The notes under the pieces are model-generated. The model did not search any database, was not told the DNA's origin, and was given only the letters and a program-made list of their open reading frames with translations. The position numbers were made by a program, and so were the translations under genes. From Pseudomonadota bacterium (lineage in GTDB: Bacteria; Desulfobacterota; Binatia; Binatales; Binataceae), in the NCBI GenBank assembly GCA_021323675.1, contig JAJPKP010000086.1, positions 62,001 through 126,000 on the forward strand: a stretch of 64,000 nucleotides of DNA. The letters run 5' to 3'. Below are positions 44,318-53,042 of this stretch, piece by piece; the first letter of the stretch is position 1, and each line of letters begins with the position of its first letter.

Positions 44318-45226
44318 ATGAGGTGGCCGGTCTTCACCCGTCTGGCGCGCAAGCAGGCCCTCGGCGACGAAGAGGACTTTCTGCTCGTTACGTGGGACTC
44401 GTGCCGCTTCGATGCCTACATGCAGGCGCGCACTCCGCGGCTGGACGAAGTGGGAAAGCCGAAGAAGGGCTGGGCGATGGGGACGTACACGCTGCCGGCG
44501 CACGTGGCGATGTTCTACGGATTTCTGCCGCATGTGTTCGAGTCACAGGCGTTTTACAATCGCCACGTGCAACAGCTCTGGCGCATCAGCCATCGAAATC
44601 TGCGCACGAGGCCGCTCGTCACATTCCCGCCCGGCGCAAGCATCGTGTCGGGATTTCGCAAGCGCGGCTATTTCACGATGGGAATTGCGGCGATGGACTG
44701 GTTTCGCGACACGGCGGCGCTGCGCGAAGGATTCGAGTATTTTCGCGTCACCGGAATCGACGCAGAAGCGCAAAATCAATTGTTTGGCAGAAGCCTCGCG
44801 GCCAATCGCTCGCGGCCGGTTTTCGCGTTCGTCAATTATGGCGAAACTCACAGCCCCTTCCGGTACCGGGGGATGAAGGAGCGCAATCCCGCGGTGGAGT
44901 CGCGCTACAGCCTGCCGCGCATCCTCAATCAACACGGCACATGGAAAGAGAGCTGGACCTTTGACCGGGAGGCGTTCTCCAGCCAGGTGGCATGCGCGGA
45001 ATTTCTCGATGCGCGTACGGGAGAGCTGCTCGACTTGTTCAGGCGCCGCGGCCGTCCCACAACGGTGGTCGTATGCTCCGATCACGGCGAATGTTTCGGA
45101 GAAAACGGCCTGTACGGCCACGGCTTCTATCACGAAAAGGTGATGGAGGTTCCGATACTCATCTTCCGCCTCAACGCTCCGTCCCACCCCGAACCGGCTC
45201 TAGAGCCGCCGGATGGCGAAGAATAA
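44318..45226 (+). CDS. alkaline-phosphatase-superfamily enzyme, sulfatase-like fold with Thr nucleophile site
   Basis: 302 residues with the metal-binding core of the superfamily: D27 in VTWDSCRFD and SDHGECFGENGLYGHGFYHE near the C-terminus. At the place of the sulfatase CxPxR motif it reads T58-LPAH, so the nucleophile would be Thr, as in phosphoethanolamine or phosphoglycerol transferases, and not formylglycine. There is no membrane helix or signal peptide, so it should act in the cytoplasm. Shorter than typical sulfatases. It stands alone between the signalling block and glycan genes. Substrate unknown. Confidence 0.75.
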   Translation: MRWPVFTRLARKQALGDEEDFLLVTWDSCRFDAYMQARTPRLDEVGKPKKGWAMGTYTLPAHVAMFYGFLPHVFESQAFYNRHVQQLWRISHRNLRTRPLVTFPPGASIVSGFRKRGYFTMGIAAMDWFRDTAALREGFEYFRVTGIDAEAQNQLFGRSLAANRSRPVFAFVNYGETHSPFRYRGMKERNPAVESRYSLPRILNQHGTWKESWTFDREAFSSQVACAEFLDARTGELLDLFRRRGRPTTVVVCSDHGECFGENGLYGHGFYHEKVMEVPILIFRLNAPSHPEPALEPPDGEE

Positions 45227-45301
45227 TCATCCGGGGCCGTAGCGGCGAGCGAGACCAGGCGAGCGGCTGCGCGAAGAACAACTTCGCTCGACCGCGTTGG
45301 C

Positions 45302-47596
45302 CTAGATGCTGCCGGCGTCCGCTGCCGGCTCCGCTGTGGGACGCGAAAGAATGACCACCGCGAGAACGATGAGCATGCATATCGTCTGCGTGTGCCATCC
45401 GAGCAGGACAAGATAGCGGGCGCGTCCCAGGATCTCGCGAGTGAACAGCAGGGCGAACAGCGCGTACACCGCCATCGCCGCCGCAACGCCCTTGCTGGAG
45501 GATCCCGTTCGCATCCAGTCCGCGACGATCAGATAGACCGCCGGTATCATGAACACCATGTGTTGCGTCCAGGTCACGGGTGACAGGAGCAGGACCAGGA
45601 CCAGCACCGCGCCGCACTCGAGCAGCCACGCGGGATCGCCGAGGCCGCGATATGGCCTTCTGCTCCACCATCCGAACATCGCCAGCACAAGCATCGCGAC
45701 TATCGTGGCTGCCTGTTCGGTGCGCCGATATGACGCCGTCGATGCCTCAACTTTCGGGCCGCCGTTCGCCCAGGCGACGATCGCCGCTCGAAGGGACTGG
45801 TTCTGAAGGGCATGCTCGGTGCCGGAGGCGGCGGCCGCGGATCCTCCCAACGCCTGTCCCATCGCGACTCTCGTCCATTGAATCTGATACTGCGCCCATC
45901 GCGACGCTCCCAGATGCGCGATCGGCAGGGCGATCCAGAACAGCGTCGCGACGATGCACAAAGCGGCCAGCTTCCAGCGCCGCTTCCATAGCATCAGGAC
46001 CACCAACAGTCCCGGTGTCAGCTTGACCGCGATCGGAAGGCTGATGCACAGCGCCGCGAGCGTATCGCGCCCCTTCCGAACGAGGAATACTCCGGCGACA
46101 ATCAAGGCCAGCAGGATCAGATGAAACCCGGCGTCATCGAGGTCGCGAATAACGTAATGAGAGGTGAGGATGACGGCGGCGGCTCCGATAGCCAGCCCCT
46201 TGCCCGCGAGTTGGCCGCTCTGCGCCGCGACCATCCTGAACAGCAGGACTATCGTCGCCGCCAGGCAGCCAACCGCGATCGCGTACCGAAGGATGAATGC
46301 GGGCCCCGCCGGCAACATCGCCAGCGGCGCAAACAGCATCGCCGCGATCGGCATGTACGGGTATTCGAGTCCTCCGCGATAGATGTTCTCTCCGGTCAGG
46401 AACCTGCGCCCGAACTCGCGGGCCACGTCGAAGTCTCCCGGATGCAACATTCGGCGCATGTATATGACGATCAGTTGAACTACGATCGCGATCGCGAAAC
46501 CGGCGATGTACAAGGGAGTCCAGGGGTCGCGCGCGGAGCGGGCAGCGCCGGAACCTTGAATTTCGCCGTCTTGCGAAGTGCTGCCGCCATGAGCAAACGA
46601 GCCCGGCGCATATCCGAGGCAGTAGGCAACCACTCCAGCCCCGAGACCAATCAGTGAGTAAATGTAGTAGAGCTGCTGGAGGAGAAAGCCGCCGATCGCG
46701 AGCCCGATTCCTCCTCTTCTGAAGAACAGGCCGAACAATTCCCGGTTCAGCCAGGCCGCCGCCACCAGCAGAATCAGCGCGGCGGGAACTCCCGCCTTCC
46801 AGCCGAGAAGGATGGCGGCGAGCGCGGCTATCTCCGCCAGGGCAACCATCGCCGCCGCTCGCTGCGGCCACGAGAAGTTGAGGCCCGCCGGCAACGCGCC
46901 GTTTTCCAGGCCCAGGATGGTCCATGGGATCGCGCGCCGCGCGATGTCGGTTCGCACCAGGCTCGCCATCGTCCATCGCTTCAGATGCGTCACCTGAAGG
47001 CGCGGATCGAGCCGGATCGACCCGCCGGATCGCACCAGCCTCGCGCCGAGCTCAACATCTTCGATCGACGGCAGCTTGAAGCGGCGCTCGTCGAAACCGC
47101 CGACCTCGAAAAACCGATCGCGCCGAATAAAGCCGCAGGCCCCCCAGAACGTGGTCGCCGGCCCGGCCGACTGGTTGTGAAAATGATGATGCGCGAGGTT
47201 TTTGAACTGGCTGACGATCGATCCCGCTGCAGGCTCATCGTCATACGAACCGATTACACCGTCCGCGCCGGCATCGGACAATGCCCGCAGCCCTTCCTCG
47301 AACAATCCGGGACGAGCCACCACGTCCGCATCGAGGAACAACACGATCGGAGCTTTTGCCGCCCGCGCGCCGGCATTCCGCGCCGCGGCGACCCCGCGAT
47401 GTTCGGGGAACCTAATCAGGCGCACCGGGTAGCCGGCGGCGATTTCGGCCGTGGTGTCCGTCGAGCAATCATCGACCACGATCACCTCGATATCGCCCGC
47501 GGCCTGCGCGCAGGCCGCATCCAGGCAAGCGGAGAGCGTCGCCGATGCGTTGCGCGCGGCTATCACTGCGCTCAGGCGCGGGCCGGAAGGGCTCAT
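45302..47596 (-). CDS. fusion of GT2 glycosyltransferase with GT87-type membrane glycosyltransferase
   Basis: 764 residues. The N-terminal GT2 domain (about 5-230) has SAVIAARNASATL, VIVVDDCSTD and the DxD-like FLDADV. Three to four helices follow (about 245-340). The C-terminal half carries some nine helices with DFDVAREFGRRFLTGENIYRGG and YPYMPIAAMLFAPLAMLP, the DUF2029/GT87 pattern of polyprenyl-phosphate mannosyltransferases. A polar linker with SQDGEIQGSG separates the halves. Such a protein could make a lipid-linked sugar and use it, but specificities are unknown. ATG 47596 is preferred to an upstream TTG. Confidence 0.85.
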   Translation of the reverse strand: MSPSGPRLSAVIAARNASATLSACLDAACAQAAGDIEVIVVDDCSTDTTAEIAAGYPVRLIRFPEHRGVAAARNAGARAAKAPIVLFLDADVVARPGLFEEGLRALSDAGADGVIGSYDDEPAAGSIVSQFKNLAHHHFHNQSAGPATTFWGACGFIRRDRFFEVGGFDERRFKLPSIEDVELGARLVRSGGSIRLDPRLQVTHLKRWTMASLVRTDIARRAIPWTILGLENGALPAGLNFSWPQRAAAMVALAEIAALAAILLGWKAGVPAALILLVAAAWLNRELFGLFFRRGGIGLAIGGFLLQQLYYIYSLIGLGAGVVAYCLGYAPGSFAHGGSTSQDGEIQGSGAARSARDPWTPLYIAGFAIAIVVQLIVIYMRRMLHPGDFDVAREFGRRFLTGENIYRGGLEYPYMPIAAMLFAPLAMLPAGPAFILRYAIAVGCLAATIVLLFRMVAAQSGQLAGKGLAIGAAAVILTSHYVIRDLDDAGFHLILLALIVAGVFLVRKGRDTLAALCISLPIAVKLTPGLLVVLMLWKRRWKLAALCIVATLFWIALPIAHLGASRWAQYQIQWTRVAMGQALGGSAAAASGTEHALQNQSLRAAIVAWANGGPKVEASTASYRRTEQAATIVAMLVLAMFGWWSRRPYRGLGDPAWLLECGAVLVLVLLLSPVTWTQHMVFMIPAVYLIVADWMRTGSSSKGVAAAMAVYALFALLFTREILGRARYLVLLGWHTQTICMLIVLAVVILSRPTAEPAADAGSI

Positions 47597-47710
47597 CGAA
47601 TTTACCGTAAGCCGGCAAGTAGCGCTCGGCAAGGATCGCGACTTGTTCGGAGACGGAAAATTCGCCGATCGGGCTTGGCGCGCCGGAATCGATTCACCAT
47701 ACTTCCAACG

Positions 47711-48949
47711 ATGGCGAGATGGCTCGGGTTGAGGCTGCTGCGCGATCTGCGACTTTTGGTTATCTTGGTTGCCTTGGTTCCCCAGGGATTTGCCGTCACC
47801 ATTAACGCGGTAGCGGCACCTTGGATTATGCAGAGCTTTGGCCTCAATCCGCAGGGCTTGGCGCGCCTGTTTGCCGCCGTCTCATTTTCCGCAATTGGCG
47901 CATTCGTGCTGACCCGGATGTTCGATTCGTTCGGGCGCGGCCGGGTTCTTCGGCTGTGCGTATTGGCCGCGGCTGCCAGCGCAATCGGCGCCGCGTGCTC
48001 TCCCACCCTTGCGCCGTTTGTCATCTTCGATGTCGCGCTTGGCGCCTGCGCCTCCGCCATCATCGCCGGTACACCGGTAATCATCGCCGAGGTGCTCAGT
48101 CCCGATGAGCGAGCGACCGGCCAGGGACTGGGCGGAATAGCGCTGGGAGCGGGAGCCGGACTCTGCATCATCCTGATGCCCGCGCTGCATCATCTGAACT
48201 GGTCCTGGCGATGGCTGCTGTGGGCGGCGGGCGCGCCGATTCTGGCGGGACCGTGGCTGCTGAGCTCCCGGTGGGATTCTCAATTCTGGCATCCGGAGCA
48301 CTCGCGCGAATCGCTGCTGGCTTTGGGCGGGTTGTTCAACGGCGCGCATCGGCGCCGTATCGCGGTCCTGATGGCTTCAAGCGTATGCAGCACCGCGGCC
48401 ATCAGCGCATCGAGAACCTGGGGATACTTTCATTCGGTAAAGGAAGCCGGACTGACTCCCTTCGTGGCGAGCGCGATATTTCTATTCGCGGGGGCTGTCG
48501 CGATGGCCGGGTTTCCGCTGGGCGCGCTATGCTCGGATCGCGCGGGGCGGGTTCCCACCGTTGCGGCATCCGCGGCGGTCATCGCGGCGATGGCTATGGT
48601 CTCGTTCTGGGGACCGCCCGCAAGCTTCCGCTACCCCGCTCTATGGCTGGGCGCGGGGTTCGCTGTGCTGAGCGTCGCCGTGAATGTCGCGACAGTGGGA
48701 GGTACTGCGGCGGCGACGGAGCTGTTTCCGGCGCCGATGCGGGCCACCGCGGTGGGATGGATCGCGCTGGCCGGAGCGGGAGGAACGGTGGCGGGGCAGG
48801 CATTGATTGCGCTGCTGGCCGCCCACTTCAGGCAGGTATCGACCGTGGTTGGAATTACGGGATTGCTCGCCCTGGGAACCTCGGCGCTGTTCATGCTCTT
48901 CGTCGAGGAGTCCCGGGGACTCGTTCTGAAGATGGATCCGCAATGGTGA
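47711..48949 (+). CDS. major facilitator superfamily transporter
   Basis: 412 residues with 12 predicted helices. The loop between helices 2 and 3 has RMFDSFGRGRVLR, the MFS signature, repeated in the second half as LGALCSDRAGRVP. The pattern TPVIIAEVLSPDERATGQG and ATELFPAPMRATAVGW resembles sugar/anion-type MFS porters. A much longer open frame begins upstream antisense to the GT2-GT87 gene; the first residue aligning with MFS proteins is at 47711. The next gene begins directly after the stop. Substrate unknown. Confidence 0.88.
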   Translation: MARWLGLRLLRDLRLLVILVALVPQGFAVTINAVAAPWIMQSFGLNPQGLARLFAAVSFSAIGAFVLTRMFDSFGRGRVLRLCVLAAAASAIGAACSPTLAPFVIFDVALGACASAIIAGTPVIIAEVLSPDERATGQGLGGIALGAGAGLCIILMPALHHLNWSWRWLLWAAGAPILAGPWLLSSRWDSQFWHPEHSRESLLALGGLFNGAHRRRIAVLMASSVCSTAAISASRTWGYFHSVKEAGLTPFVASAIFLFAGAVAMAGFPLGALCSDRAGRVPTVAASAAVIAAMAMVSFWGPPASFRYPALWLGAGFAVLSVAVNVATVGGTAAATELFPAPMRATAVGWIALAGAGGTVAGQALIALLAAHFRQVSTVVGITGLLALGTSALFMLFVEESRGLVLKMDPQW

Positions 48950-50533
48950 ATGCCCAACTCCGATCGGCGATTTCCGGCTTCCGGACGACCTCTTCGCGCG
49001 CGCGGATCGGCGGCAATGCGCTCTGAGGCGGCATTCACAACTCGTCCTGCCGGCGAAGTCGTCATCATCGGGGCCGGCCCGTGCGGCCTCACCGCGGCCT
49101 ATGAGCTGTGCAAGGCCGGCGTTCGGGTGCTCGTGCTCGAGCAGGATCCAAAGACGGTCGGCGGGCTTTCCCGCACCGTCGAGTACAAGGGATTTCGTTT
49201 CGACATCGGGGGTCATCGATTCTTCTCCAAGAACCCCCAAATCGAAGAGCTGTGGACGGAGATAGGCGGGGATCGGATGCTGCGGCGGGAAAGAAAGTCG
49301 CGAATCTTCTACCGCGGACTTTTGTTCAAGTATCCGCTCGAAATCATCGACTCGCTGAAGAACCTCGGCGCGATGGAATCGATCGCCTGCATCGGCAGCT
49401 ACCTCAGATCGAGGCTTGCTCCCGCGCGCGAGGTGAAAACCTTCGAGGATTGGGTGGTCCGAGCGTTTGGACGCCGGCTCTACGAAATTTTCTTCAAAAC
49501 CTACACGGAAAAGGTCTGGGGCATTCCCTGCAACACCATCAGCGCCGACTGGGCCGCTCAGCGTATCCGGGGCCTCTCGGTTTCAGCCTTGATTCGGGCA
49601 GCCCTGCGCTGGCCGGGAAAGGATCAACCGATCATCAAGACCTTGATCGGGAACTTTCGCTATCCGCCGCACGGACCAGGCGAGATATGGGAGATTCTCG
49701 CGGCCAGGATTCAATCAATGGGAGCCAGGAACCTGATGGGCGAGCGGGTCGTCACCCTCGAACGATCGAACAATCGCATCCGCGCGGTGATCACCGAAAA
49801 CCGCTCCGGAACCAGCCGCCATCCCGGCGACTTCTTTCTTTCGACGATGCCGATGCGGGATCTGATCCTGGCGATGGATCCGCCCGCTCCGCCGGAGATT
49901 GTCGAGGCTGCTTCCGGCCTGCGCTACCGGGACTTTATCACGGTCGCGCTGATTCTCGATCGCGCGGAGGTATTTCCGGATCAGTGGATTTACGTGCACG
50001 ACCCGGACGTCAAGGTCGGACGCATCCAGAACTTCAAGAACTGGAGTCCTGACATGGTCGCCGATCCGCGCTTCACGGTTCTTGGCCTCGAATACTTTTG
50101 TTTCGACTCGAGCACGATGTGGCATGAAAGCGACGAGAATCTGATCGCGATGGCGCGGGACGAACTGGTCCATCTCGGACTGGCCGATTACAAGTCGATC
50201 GTCGATGGGGCAGTCGTCCGCCAGCCCGCCGCCTACCCAATCTACGACAATCATTATCAGGACAGCGTCAGGACCATCCGGCGATTTCTGGAGTGCGAGG
50301 CAGTCAACCTGCAGCTCGCCGGAAGAAACGGAATGCACAAGTACAACAATCAGGACCACGCGATGCTGACGGGGATGATGGCCGCGCGGAACATCCTGGG
50401 AGGAAACTACGACCAGTGGCGCGTCAATTCCGACGCGCTTTATCTGGAGGAGGGAGAACCCGAGGAGACCGGCCTGCGCCTCACGCCGATCAGCGTGGCT
50501 CCGGACGAACTGGCGCCGCCAAAGGCGGGTTAA
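48950..50533 (+). CDS. NAD(P)/FAD-dependent oxidoreductase, UDP-galactopyranose mutase-like
   Basis: 527-residue flavoprotein (505 if it begins at ATG 49016). The Rossmann motif is IIGAGPCGLTAAYEL, with the second part LEQDPKTVGGLSRTVEYKG and FDIGGHRFFSKNP. These match a group of amine-oxidase/UDP-galactopyranose-mutase-like enzymes often found in polysaccharide loci. It starts at the base after the MFS stop, so translation may be coupled. It is convergent with rfbD. A role in nucleotide-sugar or polyprenol chemistry is inference. Confidence 0.85.
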   Translation: MPNSDRRFPASGRPLRARGSAAMRSEAAFTTRPAGEVVIIGAGPCGLTAAYELCKAGVRVLVLEQDPKTVGGLSRTVEYKGFRFDIGGHRFFSKNPQIEELWTEIGGDRMLRRERKSRIFYRGLLFKYPLEIIDSLKNLGAMESIACIGSYLRSRLAPAREVKTFEDWVVRAFGRRLYEIFFKTYTEKVWGIPCNTISADWAAQRIRGLSVSALIRAALRWPGKDQPIIKTLIGNFRYPPHGPGEIWEILAARIQSMGARNLMGERVVTLERSNNRIRAVITENRSGTSRHPGDFFLSTMPMRDLILAMDPPAPPEIVEAASGLRYRDFITVALILDRAEVFPDQWIYVHDPDVKVGRIQNFKNWSPDMVADPRFTVLGLEYFCFDSSTMWHESDENLIAMARDELVHLGLADYKSIVDGAVVRQPAAYPIYDNHYQDSVRTIRRFLECEAVNLQLAGRNGMHKYNNQDHAMLTGMMAARNILGGNYDQWRVNSDALYLEEGEPEETGLRLTPISVAPDELAPPKAG

Positions 50534-50542
50534 ACGCGCGAA

Positions 50543-51385
50543 TCATCCGGGCGCCTGCGAATGGCAGGCGCGGATGAAATCTTCAACGCCTGCGCGCCAG
50601 TGCGGCAATTCGACGCGCGGCTCTCTGGATGTCGTCAGCGGGGAGAATGCGGGCCGCCGTGCCACGGCGGGAAAGTCGCGCAGCGAGACCCGTTCGACAC
50701 CCGCACGCACGCCGAGCGCGCTTAAGATCAATTCGACTATCTCCAGCCGCGACGCGGTTCCGCTTCCGGCCAGATGGCGAAGGCCATAGTCGCGGTCGCG
50801 GATTATCGCCGCGATCGCACGCGCCAGATGCGGAATATAGGTGGGCGATCCGAATTGGTCGTCAACAACCTTCAATCGCTCGCGCGAAATCGCGATGTCG
50901 CGCATCGTCGTCAGATAGTTTCTGCTCTTCTCGTCGTAAAGCCACGCGGTTCGAACGATGAAATGGCGAGGATTCGCCTCGGCAACCGCCAGCTCGCCTT
51001 CGAGTTTGCTTTTTCCGTACACCGAGAGAGGATTGGGCTGGTCGCGCTCCTCGTACGGCCGCCGGCTGGTCCCATCAAATACGTAGTCGGACGAAAAGTG
51101 GACGATTGCAATTTCCGCGCGCGCGGCGGCGCGCGCGAGGATTCCCGGACCAATCGCGTTTACGCGGTATGCCTGCTCCGCGCGGTCCTCGGCCGCATCG
51201 ACGTCGTTGAATGCGCCGGCATTGATTAGCAGGTCGGGAGCGTGGCGTTGAATCGCCCGCTCCACTGCGTCGGCGTCGGTGATGTCGAGATCGCGATGCG
51301 CCAGAGTCGAAAGCCGATGCTCGGAAAGGGCTCCGGCCAGGGCGCGCGCAAGGCGCCCTTCGCCGCCTGTGATGAGTATCTTCAT
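50543..51385 (-). CDS. rfbD: dTDP-4-dehydrorhamnose reductase
   Basis: Final step of dTDP-L-rhamnose synthesis: NAD(P)H reduction of dTDP-4-dehydro-L-rhamnose. 280-residue short-chain-fold enzyme with ITGGEGRLARAL at the start, NAGAFNDVDAAED, SSDYVFDG and the catalytic YGKSK. VRTAWLYDEKSRNYLTTM is typical of RfbD. It overlaps rfbC by ATGA. Last gene of the minus-strand glycan operon and convergent with the FAD oxidoreductase, 9 bp away. Confidence 0.95.
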   Translation of the reverse strand: MKILITGGEGRLARALAGALSEHRLSTLAHRDLDITDADAVERAIQRHAPDLLINAGAFNDVDAAEDRAEQAYRVNAIGPGILARAAARAEIAIVHFSSDYVFDGTSRRPYEERDQPNPLSVYGKSKLEGELAVAEANPRHFIVRTAWLYDEKSRNYLTTMRDIAISRERLKVVDDQFGSPTYIPHLARAIAAIIRDRDYGLRHLAGSGTASRLEIVELILSALGVRAGVERVSLRDFPAVARRPAFSPLTTSREPRVELPHWRAGVEDFIRACHSQAPG

Positions 51386-51942
51386 CGCGCGTGGCGCCCC
51401 CCGGGCAGAAGATCGATCACCTCATCCAGCCTCGGCGCGATCGCATCTTTTTCGGAAAGGACAGGGTCCGGCACCGGCCATCGGATCCCGATCGCGGGAT
51501 CGTTCCATGCGATTCTGATCTCTTCCTGCGGGCGGTAGAGGTCGCTGGTTTTGTACTCGACTTCAGCATGGTCGCTGATAACGCAGAAACCGTGCGCGTA
51601 GCCTTCGGGAATGAAACACATGCGCCGGTTCTCGGCGGAAAGCTCTACCGACACCCAGCGGCGGAAGGTCGGCGAATCCTTTCGTATATCGACGGCCACA
51701 TCAAAGATGGCTCCGTGCAGGACGCGAACCAGTTTGGCCTGGGGATGACCGCGCTGCGCGTGAAGTCCGCGGATTACCCCGAACGTCGATCGCGAGTGCG
51801 TATCCTGAACGAAGTGCGCGGTTATACCCGCATCGCGAAACTTCTGCTGATGATACGCCTCGAACAGAAACCCCCGGGCATCGGTGAAAATTTCCGGAAT
51901 GACGATTACGACACCGGGCAGTTCAGTGGCGACGAACTTCAT
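51382..51942 (-). CDS. rfbC: dTDP-4-dehydrorhamnose 3,5-epimerase
   Basis: 186-residue cupin epimerase of the dTDP-rhamnose route. It shows IFTDARGFLFEAYHQQKF, the catalytic His in RGLHAQRG, and the segments KLVRVLHGAIFDVAVDIRKDSPTF and PEGYAHGFCV, all characteristic. It lies 6 bp after rfbB and overlaps rfbD by 4 bp. Confidence 0.96.
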   Translation of the reverse strand: MKFVATELPGVVIVIPEIFTDARGFLFEAYHQQKFRDAGITAHFVQDTHSRSTFGVIRGLHAQRGHPQAKLVRVLHGAIFDVAVDIRKDSPTFRRWVSVELSAENRRMCFIPEGYAHGFCVISDHAEVEYKTSDLYRPQEEIRIAWNDPAIGIRWPVPDPVLSEKDAIAPRLDEVIDLLPGGRHAR

Positions 51943-51948
51943 CGGCCT

Positions 51949-53007
51949 TCACCTTCCTTCATGCCCGGATTGAATGCTCGCGCACCACCGGCGATTCGTA
52001 AGGTACCAGCGAACCGTTCGCTCGAGCCCATCGCGAAAAGCGGTGTGCGGCCGCCATCCCAGTTCGCTCCGGATCTTCCCGTTGTCGATTGCGTACCGGC
52101 GATCGTGGCCCGGGCGATCGGGAACAAACTCGCGCAACTCGTCGTAGCGGCGCACTCCCTTTGCGCGCAGGGCCTGGTTCGAGGCGGCGGCAAACTCGGC
52201 TTCGAGTATCTCGCAGACCGTTTCAACCACTTGCAGATTCGTCCGCTCGTTTTCACCGCCGATGTTGTATCTTTCTCCGACCCTGCCCCGAAACAACACG
52301 GCCAGCAGCGCCTCGCAGGCATCCTCGACGAAAAGCCAGTCGCGAACGTTCAGGCCGTCGCCGTAAATCGGCAGCCTGCGGCCCTCGATCGCATTCAGTA
52401 CCATCCGCGGAATGAGCTTCTCTGGATGTTGATGGAAGCCGTAATTGTTGGAGCAGTTCGCAATCAGCACCGGAAGATCGTAGGTGCGATAGTAGGCGCG
52501 AACCAGATGATCCGCCGCCGCTTTCGACGCCGCATACGGCGAGTTCGGCGCATAGGGTGTGTCCTCGCGAAAGAGCCCGTCCTTTCCGAGCGAACCATAG
52601 ACCTCATCTGTCGAGACTTGCAGGAACCTGAAGCCGGGATCGTTGCGATGCTTTTGATAGCGAAGGACTGCCTCAAGCAGCGAGAGGGTTGCGATTACGT
52701 TGGTTTCGACGAAGCCTCCCGGCCCGGCGATCGAGCGATCGACATGGGTCTCGGCGGCGAAGTTGATGATCCATCGGGGCGGATGGCGCCGCAGGAGGTC
52801 ATCGACGATCGCGCGGTCGCCGATGTCTCCGCGGACGAACGCAAAGCGCGGATTGCTCGCCGCATGAGCCAGGTTTTCCAGAGAGCCTGCGTACGTAAGT
52901 TTGTCCAGGACCACCACGTTCGCCGCCGACGCCGCCAACGCATGGCGGACGAAGTTCGAGCCGATAAACCCGGCTCCACCGCAAACGAGAATGATGTTGG
53001 AATCCAA
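51949..53007 (-). CDS. rfbB: dTDP-glucose 4,6-dehydratase
   Basis: First committed enzyme after dTDP-glucose formation: NAD+-dependent 4,6-dehydration. 352 residues; CGGAGFIGSNFVRH binds NAD, FAAETHVDRSI and STDEVYGSL precede the catalytic YAASK, and NCSNNYGFHQHPEKLIPRM is diagnostic. It begins at TTG (53007) with no clear ribosome site; no better start exists before the Rossmann strand. The glucose-1-phosphate thymidylyltransferase rfbA, normally next to these genes, is not in the window. Confidence 0.95.
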   Translation of the reverse strand: MDSNIILVCGGAGFIGSNFVRHALAASAANVVVLDKLTYAGSLENLAHAASNPRFAFVRGDIGDRAIVDDLLRRHPPRWIINFAAETHVDRSIAGPGGFVETNVIATLSLLEAVLRYQKHRNDPGFRFLQVSTDEVYGSLGKDGLFREDTPYAPNSPYAASKAAADHLVRAYYRTYDLPVLIANCSNNYGFHQHPEKLIPRMVLNAIEGRRLPIYGDGLNVRDWLFVEDACEALLAVLFRGRVGERYNIGGENERTNLQVVETVCEILEAEFAAASNQALRAKGVRRYDELREFVPDRPGHDRRYAIDNGKIRSELGWRPHTAFRDGLERTVRWYLTNRRWCASIQSGHEGR

Positions 53008-53042
53008 GAGGGTTAACCGTTGGCAAAAAGTCCGGCCGGCCG

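Noticed and set aside
45227-45301. Hairpin CGAAG-AACAA-CTTCG between convergent genes
   Set aside because: Short stem and no T-run, so a terminator call would be unsupported.
46985-47710. Long N-terminal extension of the MFS frame antisense to the GT2-GT87 gene
   Set aside because: Arg/Pro-rich with no similarity to transporters; the MFS fold begins at 47711.
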